Assembly: GCA_938075155.1 (NCBI GenBank)
Contig: CALJGL010000028.1
Coordinates: 62,001-126,000, forward strand
Direction of reading: 5' to 3'
DNA from: UBA12191 sp009937185
GTDB lineage: Bacteria; Planctomycetota; UBA8108; UBA1146
Length of the DNA: 64,000 nt
Shown: positions 17,911 through 25,931 of the stretch, piece by piece
Layout: each line of letters begins with the position of its first letter
Position numbering within the stretch: position 1 is the first letter of the stretch
The notes under the pieces: generated by a model
The model's input: only the letters and a program-made list of their open reading frames with translations
What the model was told of the DNA's origin: nothing
Database searches by the model: none
Made by a program: the position numbers and the translations under genes

Positions 17911-18690
17911 ATGAGTTCGTCATTCGATGTGCCTGAAGCTTTACAGAAGCGTGTCAGCACTATAGCTGTAGATGATCTCGCAAAGCGAGGAATGCGTACC
18001 GTCAAAGTACTCGACAAGGCTGCAATTCTTAGCCTGGTAGATGAAGCGGTTGAGCAAGTCGTTGCGACTCGCTTACAGAATCTGGATACGGAAGATCGCG
18101 ATAAGATTCGTGAAGAAGCCAAAAGCCAGTTCAAGAAGTTGGTCGCAGAGAGAAACTCTCACCAAAAAGAAAAGCAGCAAGCTTACGAAGATCGTATAGA
18201 GAACTTGCGTGCACAAGCTGTAAGTCTTGAAGAGAAATTAGTTCAAGCTGAAAGTGCCAAAGAAGAATTCGCTCGACAGGCAGAAGAGCAAACTGAAGCC
18301 TCTGCTTCAGAAGTTCTGAATCCCGCCGTTGCCCCCGTTCCTAATCCTGTGATCGATTCCGATCAACTTAAAGAAGTGATAAAGGAAGCTGTCGCTGAAG
18401 CAAAGGGCGACACGCCCTCTTCTTCGGATGCCCAAATGGAAGGCCTTAAAGCGAGTATCGATGCACTCGCAAGTAAGGTCACCTCGGGTTCAAGCTCTAG
18501 GGGTTCACACTCTACGGGTTCCAAAGTGATAGAACCACCAACGGAAGAAGCGCTTGTTGCACTCTTTTCCAAAGAAACTGGTGAGAAAATAGAAAATAAC
18601 CTCGACCAAGTCGAGGTCAAGAATGCCAAGGCAGGGGGAGTTTCCGCAAATCTTGCGAAACTGAAAAACCTCCAGAAAGAAACGGAGTAA
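17911..18690 (+). CDS. Coiled-coil protein of unknown function, partner of actin-like ATPase
   Basis: A roughly 259-residue soluble protein, not recognised as a named family. Residues 1-70 form a compact helical segment; residues 70-140 are a strong coiled coil rich in Glu, Lys and Gln. A low-complexity proline/serine linker follows and then a second helical part (about 155-200), a Ser/Gly linker, and a lysine-rich tail ending NLAKLKNLQKETE. There is no signal peptide or membrane segment. It ends four bases before the actin-like ATPase and is surely cotranscribed with it, which suggests an adaptor, nucleator or filament cross-linker. The ATG at 17911 is preferred; a TTG at 17884 is possible. 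Confidence 0.65.
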   Translation: MSSSFDVPEALQKRVSTIAVDDLAKRGMRTVKVLDKAAILSLVDEAVEQVVATRLQNLDTEDRDKIREEAKSQFKKLVAERNSHQKEKQQAYEDRIENLRAQAVSLEEKLVQAESAKEEFARQAEEQTEASASEVLNPAVAPVPNPVIDSDQLKEVIKEAVAEAKGDTPSSSDAQMEGLKASIDALASKVTSGSSSRGSHSTGSKVIEPPTEEALVALFSKETGEKIENNLDQVEVKNAKAGGVSANLAKLKNLQKETE

Positions 18691-18694
18691 GGGC

Positions 18695-19885
18695 ATGGGA
18701 GATTTTGCAGATTACGCCCGCAAGGATTTCGACAAGAAAAAAAATGTCGTAGCCAGTGCGGACAAGAATGATCAAAAAGATGTTCAGTTTAATGTTGAGG
18801 ATGCAAAGTCATTCTCAGCACCTGAAGTAGCTGTTCCTGACACAGTCGTAAATACTGAAGTTACGGCTCCAGTTGTTTCCACAGGAGATACTGCGGTAGC
18901 TCTGGGACGCGGACTTGATGTTGGAACTGCTAATTTGGTTTCGTCATTCCAGGATGCTTCTGGGAACGTGAATCTCAAGATTCAGAGAAATGCATTCATC
19001 GATATCGATTGTGATGATTACACCCGAAACATGCTCACCCGTTTGGGCGTTCAGTATGTTGTGGTGAATGGTCGCATGGTCGTTGTGGGTGACCCCGCTT
19101 TTGAACTGGCAAACATTTTCAATCGCAACACTCGTCGCCCCATGAAAGAGGGAATGATCAGCCCAGATGAGGCCGATGCTCTTCCTATCGAGAAAATGCT
19201 ACTTGAGACGCTTCTCGAGCAACCCAAGACTCCAGGCGAGATTTGTTACTATTCGGTTCCGGCTGAGCCGATCGATGCCGACATGAATGTCGTTTATCAC
19301 CAAGGTGTCTTCGGAGGATTACTCAAGGGACTTGGCTACGAGCCTAAGCCTCTTGTTGAGGGGCACGCTGTTGTCTTCTCAGAGCTTGCTGAAGATGACT
19401 TCACCGGAATCGGAATTTCCTGTGGCGGCGGAATGTTTAATGTATGTGTTTCATACAAATCAATCCCTGCTCTGAGTTTCTCGACTTCACGTGGAGGTGA
19501 CTGGATTGACCGGAACGTTGCCAGTGTTCTAGGGATTAGTTCTTCCAGAGCGTGTGGTTTGAAAGAGAAGGGGATCGACATTACAAACCCCAATGGGCGT
19601 GAAGAGGAAGCTGTAGAAATTTACTACCGCAACCTGATCGCCTACACTCTGAAAAACATCAAGGAGCGTTTCGAATCCTCCTCGTCCATGCCAAAGTTCC
19701 CCGATCCGATCAGCATTGTCTGTGCCGGTGGAACAAGCATGATTGGTGGCTTTACCGAAGTGTTTAAGCAAGAATTTGAAAAGATCAACTTCCCGATGGA
19801 TGTCAAAGAGATTCGCCTTGCAGAAGATCCGCTCTACAGCGTGTCAAAAGGTTGTCTCGTTGCCGCTCTTTCAGAGAGTGTCTAG
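18695..19885 (+). CDS. Actin-like ATPase (MreB/ParM-type fold)
   Basis: A 396-residue protein of the actin/HSP70 superfamily. After about 70 low-complexity residues come phosphate-1 (GLDVGTANLV), phosphate-2 (GIGISCGGGMFNVCV followed by SRGGDWIDRNV) and the adenosine motif (IVCAGGTSMIGGF). GTAN matches MreB's DLGTAN, but overall it is not a canonical MreB, and the acidic N-terminal tail is unusual. It may polymerise into a filament, or act as an HSP70-like assembly factor. The four-base spacing to the coiled-coil gene implies a dedicated pair. A strong terminator follows, so the unit is just these two genes. Confidence 0.8.
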   Translation: MGDFADYARKDFDKKKNVVASADKNDQKDVQFNVEDAKSFSAPEVAVPDTVVNTEVTAPVVSTGDTAVALGRGLDVGTANLVSSFQDASGNVNLKIQRNAFIDIDCDDYTRNMLTRLGVQYVVVNGRMVVVGDPAFELANIFNRNTRRPMKEGMISPDEADALPIEKMLLETLLEQPKTPGEICYYSVPAEPIDADMNVVYHQGVFGGLLKGLGYEPKPLVEGHAVVFSELAEDDFTGIGISCGGGMFNVCVSYKSIPALSFSTSRGGDWIDRNVASVLGISSSRACGLKEKGIDITNPNGREEEAVEIYYRNLIAYTLKNIKERFESSSSMPKFPDPISIVCAGGTSMIGGFTEVFKQEFEKINFPMDVKEIRLAEDPLYSVSKGCLVAALSESV

Positions 19886-19913
19886 TCGAGAATCGATTTA
19901 TCATGGAAAATGG

Positions 19914-19944
19914 GGGTGCAGGGCGAAAGCCTTGCACCCTTTTT
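19914..19944 (+). terminator. Intrinsic terminator after the actin-like gene
   Basis: An 11-bp stem (GGGTGCAGGGC at 19914-19924 with GCCTTGCACCC at 19929-19939, one G-T pair) closed by a GAAA tetraloop and followed by TTTTT. Confidence 0.88.
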
Positions 19945-19987
19945 CATTGGGGTGGTTTTGTAGGTTAGTTTTCCAGAAGTGAGAGTA

Positions 19988-21025
19988 ATGCCCATCTTGC
20001 AGAACAGCATGAGTCTAATTCTCCCGAAATCTTGGCTCTGGTTTTTTGGGCTCCTGTTCTGCTTATTGAGTGCTGGCGTTGAGGCTCAATCAGAGAGACA
20101 GCAGTCTCTAGATAGACTCTCTGGGTACAAATATGTGAACACTTCCTTTTTCGAAGTGGTTCTCGCTCCTGGAATGAACTCCCCAAAGGAGTCCTTCAAT
20201 AAGATCATCGATGACACTCTCGTCGATGTGCGCAGCTGGCTGGGGTCTCCTTCCACACGTAAACCTCAGATTTATCTTGTCCATGGAAGAAGTGGTTTTA
20301 ACTCGCTTCTCGCTGAGCTGGGTATCGGGGAGAAACCGGACTGGGTTCCTGCTCTTGCCCTCCCTGGTTCAGGGGTGATCGTCTTCGATATGGAGTATTC
20401 TCGAAGGAACCCTGCAGAGGGCATCAGTACTCTGAAGCATGAAATCGTTCACGTTGTTCTTGCCGAATCTGGCGGAGCTCTCCCGAGATGGGTCCATGAA
20501 GGAATCGCGCAATCATTGGCGCGGCAATCACCGGGTCCACAAAAAAAGAGGGAGGTTGCCGTTCATGCTTATTTTGGAGAGCTCGTGCCCATCAACGAAA
20601 TGGATCAATATCTACCCATATCTCACCAGAGGGCAACAACACTCTATGCCGTCTCGGTCATGTTTATTGACTGGACTCGATTTCGCTATGGAGAAGGTTT
20701 TCATGCCTCGGTCTTGAGACAATGCAAAGCGGGTATGTCATGGGATCAGGCATTTTTTGAAGAATCAGGCGAGACTCTGGATAGTGCGTTCGAGCTCTGG
20801 CAGAATTCTTTAAAAGCGGGGTCTGTCCTTCCCGGTTTGATCCTTGACCTGTTGATTTCATGGAAGACGATCGCTGTCATGGTAGTTATCGCGGCCTTGG
20901 TTCAGCAAAAAAGGCGACGTCGGGCCCTTGAGGCGATGAAGCAGGCGGAGCTAGAAGAGGAAGAGCAGCAATCATGGAACTCTCAACAGTCCCCTACATC
21001 CGATGGGCAAAATACGAGGGATTGA
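19988..21025 (+). CDS. Exported membrane-anchored metallopeptidase (MA-clan, HEIVH)
   Basis: A roughly 345-residue protein with an N-terminal signal sequence (WLWFFGLLFCLLSAGVEAQ). The zinc site is HEIVH, encoded at 20438-20452, followed about 15 residues later by WVHEGIAQSLA, whose glutamate is the third ligand, as in the peptidase-MA (DUF2268/M61-like) group. Near the C-terminus is a membrane helix (TIAVMVVIAALV) and then a basic, glutamate-rich cytoplasmic tail. The catalytic domain should therefore sit outside the inner membrane. Its last 52 bases overlap the start of the next gene. Substrate unknown. Confidence 0.8.
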   Translation: MPILQNSMSLILPKSWLWFFGLLFCLLSAGVEAQSERQQSLDRLSGYKYVNTSFFEVVLAPGMNSPKESFNKIIDDTLVDVRSWLGSPSTRKPQIYLVHGRSGFNSLLAELGIGEKPDWVPALALPGSGVIVFDMEYSRRNPAEGISTLKHEIVHVVLAESGGALPRWVHEGIAQSLARQSPGPQKKREVAVHAYFGELVPINEMDQYLPISHQRATTLYAVSVMFIDWTRFRYGEGFHASVLRQCKAGMSWDQAFFEESGETLDSAFELWQNSLKAGSVLPGLILDLLISWKTIAVMVVIAALVQQKRRRRALEAMKQAELEEEEQQSWNSQQSPTSDGQNTRD

Positions 21026-22053
21026 TGGGCGAGCATCGCCTGACGGCGAGCGCGGTTTCTCCCATCGATTGGAGTGATATAGGCCTCGATCCAGCCACTC
21101 TGAAGCTGACAGAGTTTTCTCCATATGGGCCTAGTGAGGTCTTCGACAGACTTCAGGAAGATTGGGGTGTCGATCCTTCTGGGGTCGTCCTTGGGGCCAG
21201 TGCCTCTCATGCACATTTTTGTTTCGGCGCTTCCCTTGTTAAACCGGGAGATGTCATTATTCATGAGGTACCAGGATATTTACCTCTCGTGGATGCTCTG
21301 TCCATGTTGAGAGTGAAGACTGTTCCGTTTCAGCGCCGATTCGATGAGAGTTATAGACTCGATGTTGAGCAGTTAAAAAAAACAGTAATTGAAAACGATG
21401 CAAAGTTAGTTCTGCTGACCGATCTTCATAACCCTTCCGGAGTGAGCTTAGATAAGAAAACGTTACTGAGCATTGTGGAGATGTGTGAGGTCACAGGATG
21501 TCATGTTCTTATCGATGAAATGTATAGAGGTTTCCTCGATCCTGATCCAGGTCCGGCATGTCTTTTGCATCCTCGTATCATCAGTGTCTGGGGTTTGAAC
21601 AAGATTCATGGGATTTCTCAGGTCAGGTTTGGTTGGGGTTGTGCCACACCAGAACTCGCAGATAGGGCTAGGCGAGTCTTCGATTCGACGACGTTACATA
21701 CGTCTTGTTTAACGGACCAAGTCGCAAGAGCAGCGATGACCCATCTCGACCAACTGACGCAGCGAGGCCGGCGATATGCTCAAGAAGGTTGGGGCATATT
21801 TTCTGATTGGCTCCAGCAGCAAGATCTTGCCGTCATTCCTCCAGATGGGGGATTGATCTGTTTTCCTGAAGTACCGCAGGAGATCGCACGGGACGGGGAT
21901 CATTTCAGGGAGTTATGTATGGAGCAGGGGCTCAATGTCACTCCGGGTCGATTCTTCGGTGCGAGCCAGCATGTGAGGATTGGATTCGGACTCGAGGAGG
22001 CTCAATTGAAGCCCGCCTTGGATATTCTCGCAAAGGTCCTGAATCCCTCATAA
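20974..22053 (+). CDS. PLP-dependent aminotransferase, class I/II
   Basis: A 359-residue fold-type I aminotransferase. It shows LHNPSGVSL (substrate carboxylate/PLP Asn loop), LIDEMYRGF with the aspartate that contacts the pyridine nitrogen, and VWGLNKIHGISQVRFGW, whose lysine should form the Schiff base. The N-terminus is short and lacks the typical arm. Sequence alone does not give the amino donor or acceptor. The gene overlaps the metallopeptidase by 52 bp in another frame, a sign of tight coupling; GAGGAAGAG precedes the ATG within that gene. Confidence 0.85.
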   Translation: MELSTVPYIRWAKYEGLMGEHRLTASAVSPIDWSDIGLDPATLKLTEFSPYGPSEVFDRLQEDWGVDPSGVVLGASASHAHFCFGASLVKPGDVIIHEVPGYLPLVDALSMLRVKTVPFQRRFDESYRLDVEQLKKTVIENDAKLVLLTDLHNPSGVSLDKKTLLSIVEMCEVTGCHVLIDEMYRGFLDPDPGPACLLHPRIISVWGLNKIHGISQVRFGWGCATPELADRARRVFDSTTLHTSCLTDQVARAAMTHLDQLTQRGRRYAQEGWGIFSDWLQQQDLAVIPPDGGLICFPEVPQEIARDGDHFRELCMEQGLNVTPGRFFGASQHVRIGFGLEEAQLKPALDILAKVLNPS

Positions 22054-22062
22054 AACCCTCAC

Positions 22063-22075
22063 GGAAATCATTTCC
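22063..22075. promoter_or_regulatory. Palindrome, possible activator (UAS) site
   Basis: GGAAAT-C-ATTTCC is a perfect 6-1-6 inverted repeat about 150 bp upstream of the predicted sigma-54 start site, the distance at which NtrC-type activators usually bind. Its assignment as a binding site is inferred from position only. Confidence 0.35.
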
Positions 22076-22195
22076 TGCATAGAATGCCCACTCGGGAAAC
22101 TCTTCTCTGTCGAAGCGATCAGAGTTGCCATTTGTGTATTTCTGTAAACCATTCATCCAAGGGTACTTACGTAATATTCCGTGCTATTGGAAAGA

Positions 22196-22212
22196 CTGGC
22201 ACGGGGATTGCC
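22196..22212 (+). promoter_or_regulatory. Sigma-54 (-24/-12) promoter
   Basis: CTGGCACGGGGATTGCC matches the consensus YTGGCACGrNNNTTGCW at every defined position except the final W. GG and GC are separated by the required 10 bp. Transcription should start near 22223. It is intergenic, and two sigma-54 activators are encoded within the window. Confidence 0.75.
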
Positions 22213-22222
22213 ATTGTTCTTG

Positions 22223-22318
22223 TGAGCGAAGTTCCTCTGAGAGGGCTGAACTCCAAAACTTGCACTCCCCCCCTTTCCCGCGGAGTCCGTTGATTCTCAA
22301 CGGGCTCCCTATTTTTTT
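22223..22318 (+). ncRNA. Predicted sigma-54-dependent small RNA, about 96 nt
   Basis: The segment runs from the predicted sigma-54 start to the end of an intrinsic terminator. It contains a small hairpin (GTTCCTC...GAGG...GAAC region, 22230-22251), a single-stranded C-rich stretch (ACTCCCCCCCTTTCCC, 22264-22279) and the terminator stem. The C-rich stretch is complementary to Shine-Dalgarno sequences, a common seed in trans-acting sRNAs. A 23-codon GTG frame exists but would begin at the transcript's first base without a ribosome binding site. No known RNA family is recognised. Confidence 0.5.
22282..22318 (+). terminator. Strong intrinsic terminator
   Basis: A 12-bp stem (GGAGTCCGTTGA, 22282-22293, with TCAACGGGCTCC, 22297-22308, one G-T pair) with a 3-nt loop, then CTA and seven T residues. 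It could end either the sRNA or read-through from the aminotransferase gene. Confidence 0.9.
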
Positions 22319-22426
22319 ATCGATTCCAAATCGAGCCTCTCGTCGCTCCCATGCTCTCCTTCCATTAAGATACCTGTCCGGCTAAGCCCGTTTTCTCTGG
22401 CATTTACGGTTCGGGAGGAACGAAAT

Positions 22427-22792
22427 ATGGACAATCTCAAACAATGGATGGAATTGGGGAATGGATTACTCGTGTCCCTCAATAAGGCCAAGAGTCATTT
22501 GATGGCGGCAGTGGATGATCTTGTAGAAGAGGGAACTCTGAACCAATCGCAGGCAGAGGCGATTCTTGAATCCTGGAAAAAAAGAACTTCTTCGGATTCT
22601 TCTGATGAAATTCATTCCGACCCTCAACAGAGTTCGACTTCGGGAGATAGCCCTAGAGAAGGAACTTCCGAGATTTCAAACCTGCTTGAAAAGATATCGA
22701 AGGTTGCTCCTGTTCGCCGAGAAGAATTTGATCAGTTGCTGCAGCGTGTCGATCAACTGGAGAGCGAACTCCACAACTTAGACAGACGATAA
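22427..22792 (+). CDS. Phasin-like coiled-coil protein
   Basis: A 121-residue soluble protein. Residues 1-50 are a helical hairpin (NGLLVSLNKAKSHLMAAVDDLVEEGTL cut as NGLLVSLNKAKSHLM and DDLVEEGTLNQSQAEAI) like that of PhaF/COG3937 polyhydroxyalkanoate phasins. A serine-rich linker follows, and the C-terminus is a heptad coil (EEFDQLLQRVDQLESELHNL). Such proteins coat or regulate polyhydroxyalkanoate granules, or act more generally as small coiled-coil scaffolds. GGGAGGA precedes the ATG. It lies 10 bp upstream of a UbiB kinase, with which it is likely cotranscribed. Confidence 0.68.
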   Translation: MDNLKQWMELGNGLLVSLNKAKSHLMAAVDDLVEEGTLNQSQAEAILESWKKRTSSDSSDEIHSDPQQSSTSGDSPREGTSEISNLLEKISKVAPVRREEFDQLLQRVDQLESELHNLDRR

Positions 22793-22802
22793 CGGGGAAT
22801 AC

Positions 22803-24428
22803 TTGGTCAAGCCTCTTCAAACTCTTCGGAATCTACCTCGCCTGAAGGATATATCCTTTGTGTTGGCTCGGCATGGTCTCGTCGATCTTGCGGCGAGGTT
22901 AGGGGCAGGTTTTCGTACCCGCATTCTTGGACGTGTTTCAAATTCGCGCCTTTCTTATGCGAGTCGATTGCGTATTGCTTTCCAAGAGCTGGGCCCGATT
23001 TACATCAAGCTGGGTCAGTTGATGGCCAGTCGTCCGGATATTTTTCCAGAATACATTGTTCAAGAAATGGAAAGATTACGAGACGATGTCGAACCCGTTC
23101 CCTTTGATCAAGTTCGACCGGTCATCGAAAATAGCCTAGGTGGAAGTATCCACGACTTCTTTCGTCAGTTTGGTGAAGAGCCGATTGCCAGTGCTTCCAT
23201 TGCACAGGTTTACAAGGCTGTCACTCTCGATGGTGACGTGGTGGCGATAAAGGTTCGTAAACCGGGTATCGAAAAAGTGATCGAACGAGATATAGGGGTA
23301 TTGGATCAGTTCGCTGAAGCTCTTTCGCGGCAGCCTGAATCTGGAGGCTTCGATCCTGTGGCATTGGTTCGGGAGTTAAAAAACGCTCTCGATGGCGAGC
23401 TCAATTTTAGACTCGAGAAAAACTCCATTGATCGCATCAGAACATATTTTGAGGGTGACGATGAAATCGCGATTCCCAAGACTTTCTCCAAGCTCTGTGG
23501 TCGAGAGATTCTTGTCATGGAGTGGTTTGAGGGAGTCCCCGTCGGGAAGTTGACGAAAGAGGATCCTCGCAGGCAGCGTGTGGTTCGAATTTGTGCCCGT
23601 TCCTTGTTTAAAATGATGTTTAGGCATGGCCACTTTCATGGAGATCCACATCCTTCCAATATTTTGTGGTTGGAAGATGGAAGAATTGGCTGGATAGATT
23701 TTGGATTGACGGGGTTGCTGACTTCAGAGTTAAGATGGCGACTCTCTCGAATGCTCGCGGCTTTGGTCGAAAAAGATTACGAAGAGCTCGCGCGACAAGT
23801 GATCCACGTGGGGCACTGCCATGGAGAGGCGAATACCTTTGCTCTCACGCAATCGATAGCGCAGCACTTGGACCCATATTTGGGATTACAGCTCGCCGAA
23901 ATCGATCTTCCCGCGATGCTGAAGAGCATCATTGAGATCGCAACTGATCACCGAATTGAAATCGCACCGGGGTTTGTAAGAATGACCCGGGCATTGGTTC
24001 TCTTGGAAGGGCTGGTCGAGAAACTAGATCCTGAATTTGATACAGCTACCGAATTGGAACCCTTGCTGAAGGAGCTACTGGAGGAAAAAGCGGCCCCCTC
24101 CGAACGGATCAAGCGCGCCGCCGATCAAACTCTAGAAAATCTGGAGGCGATGGGGGAGGTCCCTGCGCTTCTTTCTGAAGCGTTGAGGCGAGCGACTCGA
24201 GGACGATTACGTGTAGAATCTGAGATTACAGGGCTCGATAGGCTCTCCAAGCGTATTGAAAATGCGAGCCGACGATTGGTCGAGGGGGGCGTGGCCTCTG
24301 CTCTGATCGTTTCTTCTGCCCTATTTGCTGTATCTGATCTTCCTTGGTATGCGGGAGGATCTGCTTTACTGGCAGGGTTTATCCTGTTTCGAATACTGTT
24401 TGGCTATATCTCGCCCTGGCAATCCTAA
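22803..24428 (+). CDS. ABC1/UbiB/AarF atypical kinase
   Basis: A 541-residue UbiB-family protein. It has the KxGQ motif (IKLGQLMASRPD), the alanine-rich nucleotide loop (ASIAQVYKA), VAIKVRKPG with the catalytic-loop lysine, and HGDPHPSNILW followed by IDFG. The C-terminus has two hydrophobic helices separated by a short loop, the membrane anchor seen in UbiB. Family members support quinone biosynthesis or lipid trafficking, probably by ATP hydrolysis. The start is TTG at 22803 with GGGGAA upstream. It is coupled to the phasin-like gene. Confidence 0.88.
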   Translation: MVKPLQTLRNLPRLKDISFVLARHGLVDLAARLGAGFRTRILGRVSNSRLSYASRLRIAFQELGPIYIKLGQLMASRPDIFPEYIVQEMERLRDDVEPVPFDQVRPVIENSLGGSIHDFFRQFGEEPIASASIAQVYKAVTLDGDVVAIKVRKPGIEKVIERDIGVLDQFAEALSRQPESGGFDPVALVRELKNALDGELNFRLEKNSIDRIRTYFEGDDEIAIPKTFSKLCGREILVMEWFEGVPVGKLTKEDPRRQRVVRICARSLFKMMFRHGHFHGDPHPSNILWLEDGRIGWIDFGLTGLLTSELRWRLSRMLAALVEKDYEELARQVIHVGHCHGEANTFALTQSIAQHLDPYLGLQLAEIDLPAMLKSIIEIATDHRIEIAPGFVRMTRALVLLEGLVEKLDPEFDTATELEPLLKELLEEKAAPSERIKRAADQTLENLEAMGEVPALLSEALRRATRGRLRVESEITGLDRLSKRIENASRRLVEGGVASALIVSSALFAVSDLPWYAGGSALLAGFILFRILFGYISPWQS

Positions 24429-24518
24429 ATCCCACGCATGCAAGAGTCGCAGTTCTTTCTCGGTCCTGTTGACCCGAACCTGCCCAGTTTCTAACATCAC
24501 AGTCTGAAACGAGGACCC

Positions 24519-25931
24519 TTGAAGCCTACTTACTCCATGCAAACAGTTGAAGTCGACGAAGCAGTACCGAAATCGAGAAGAGTCTATTTCGAAGTCTTCG
24601 GCTGCCAGATGAACAAGTTAGATGCTGAACTGATGCTGGAAGGTCTCATGCAAAGAGGCTACCAACTGGTCCATGATCCTGAGGAAGCGGGTGTGATTCT
24701 ATATAACACCTGTTCTGTCCGTGAACGTGCGGAAGAACGTGCCGTCATGCGGATGACCAGTTTCAAGCGAAGGAAAAAAGAAGAGCCGGAATTGATTCTC
24801 GGTTTGACGGGCTGTGTTGCTCAACACAAGCAGGAAGAACTCGCAGAGCGTGCGCCATGGATCGATCTCATCATTGGTACTCGAGAATTCGATCGCTTAC
24901 CCGACCTGATTGATGAAGTTCGCGGTGAAAGCCAAAGTATATTGGCGACGGAAATGGACTCACCCCTTGAGTTTGTCCGCCAACGAAATTTGGGTCCACA
25001 GCCTTGGCATGCATTTGTCTCGGTGATGCGAGGTTGCGATATGGTTTGTACCTATTGCATCGTTCCGACGACTCGAGGAAAAGAAGTGTCTCGCTCTCCA
25101 GAGGTGATTCTGGAAGAAGTTCGCCGATTGGCGGCTGAGGGAGTTCAAGAGATCACGTTTCTCGGGCAAACTGTAAACTCATACGGAAAGCGATTGGGAG
25201 CAGGAGTTGGTCTCGATACCCTTTTGCGGGGTGTGGAAGAAATCGATGGGATTCATAGATGTCACTTTATCACCTCGCATCCTCGCTTCATGAGACCCAA
25301 ACTGATCCAGGCGATGGCAGATTGCTCAAAAGTGATGAACTATTTGCACCTTCCTGTTCAATCAGGAAGTGACTCCATGCTGGCAAGAATGAAAAGAACC
25401 TACGACCGCGACTTCTACTTAAAGTGCATTGAACGTCTCAGAGAGAAGATGCCAGATATCACTCTCGCTACGGATTTCATCGTCGGCTTCCCCGGTGAAA
25501 CAGATGAGGAATTTGAAGAAAGTCTCTCTCTCGTAAAAGAGGTGGGATTCGATAGTGGATACGTATTCCAGTATTCTCCTCGTCCAGGGACTGTCAGTGC
25601 AGACCATTTGGTAGATGACATTCCTTTAGAAGTGAAGAAGGAACGTAATCACTTATTGCTAGATGCACTTCATACCAGTGGCAAAGCTAGGAATGATAGA
25701 TTCCTCGGCCGCACTGTTGAGGTGATCGCAGAAGGACCCTCAAGAACTGATCCGACTCGTTGGGCAGGTCGTGCTAGAGATCATCGTATTGCGATCTGGC
25801 CTGCATGCCCTGATGACAAAGCAGGATCCTTTGCCGTGGTCAAAGTGAACAGAACTTCCGCAGCTACCCTGTTTGGGGAACGGGTGGACGGCCCGTCGGA
25901 GAAGCCAATTCTCCCGCCTGAAGTTCGATGA
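24519..25931 (+). CDS. miaB: tRNA-2-methylthio-N6-dimethylallyladenosine synthase MiaB
   Basis: A 470-residue methylthiotransferase. The N-terminal UPF0004 domain carries Cys residues in FGCQMNKLDAE, NTCSVRERAEERA and GLTGCVAQ, which hold the auxiliary cluster. The radical-SAM motif is RGCDMVCTYCIVPTTRGKE (CxxxCxxC), and a TRAM domain ends the protein. MiaB adds a methylthio group to i6A37 of tRNAs. The NTCSVRE and RGKE forms favour MiaB over MtaB or RimO. The start is a TTG at 24519 behind GAGG; an ATG at 24537 has no ribosome binding site. It overlaps ribD by four bases. Confidence 0.94.
   Translation: MKPTYSMQTVEVDEAVPKSRRVYFEVFGCQMNKLDAELMLEGLMQRGYQLVHDPEEAGVILYNTCSVRERAEERAVMRMTSFKRRKKEEPELILGLTGCVAQHKQEELAERAPWIDLIIGTREFDRLPDLIDEVRGESQSILATEMDSPLEFVRQRNLGPQPWHAFVSVMRGCDMVCTYCIVPTTRGKEVSRSPEVILEEVRRLAAEGVQEITFLGQTVNSYGKRLGAGVGLDTLLRGVEEIDGIHRCHFITSHPRFMRPKLIQAMADCSKVMNYLHLPVQSGSDSMLARMKRTYDRDFYLKCIERLREKMPDITLATDFIVGFPGETDEEFEESLSLVKEVGFDSGYVFQYSPRPGTVSADHLVDDIPLEVKKERNHLLLDALHTSGKARNDRFLGRTVEVIAEGPSRTDPTRWAGRARDHRIAIWPACPDDKAGSFAVVKVNRTSAATLFGERVDGPSEKPILPPEVR

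Larger units (their letters stand above)
22054..22426 (+). other. 373-bp intergenic region holding a sigma-54 promoter and sRNA
   Basis: No protein gene. In order it contains a GGAAAT-C-ATTTCC palindrome (22063-22075), a -24/-12 promoter (22196-22212), a short transcribed segment and a strong terminator (22282-22318), then about 110 bp leading to the phasin-like gene. Each element is listed separately. Confidence 0.75.

Noticed and set aside
22222..22293. Small protein within the predicted sRNA
   Set aside because: The GTG would lie at the transcript's 5' end without a ribosome binding site, and the composition is dominated by the C-rich stretch.
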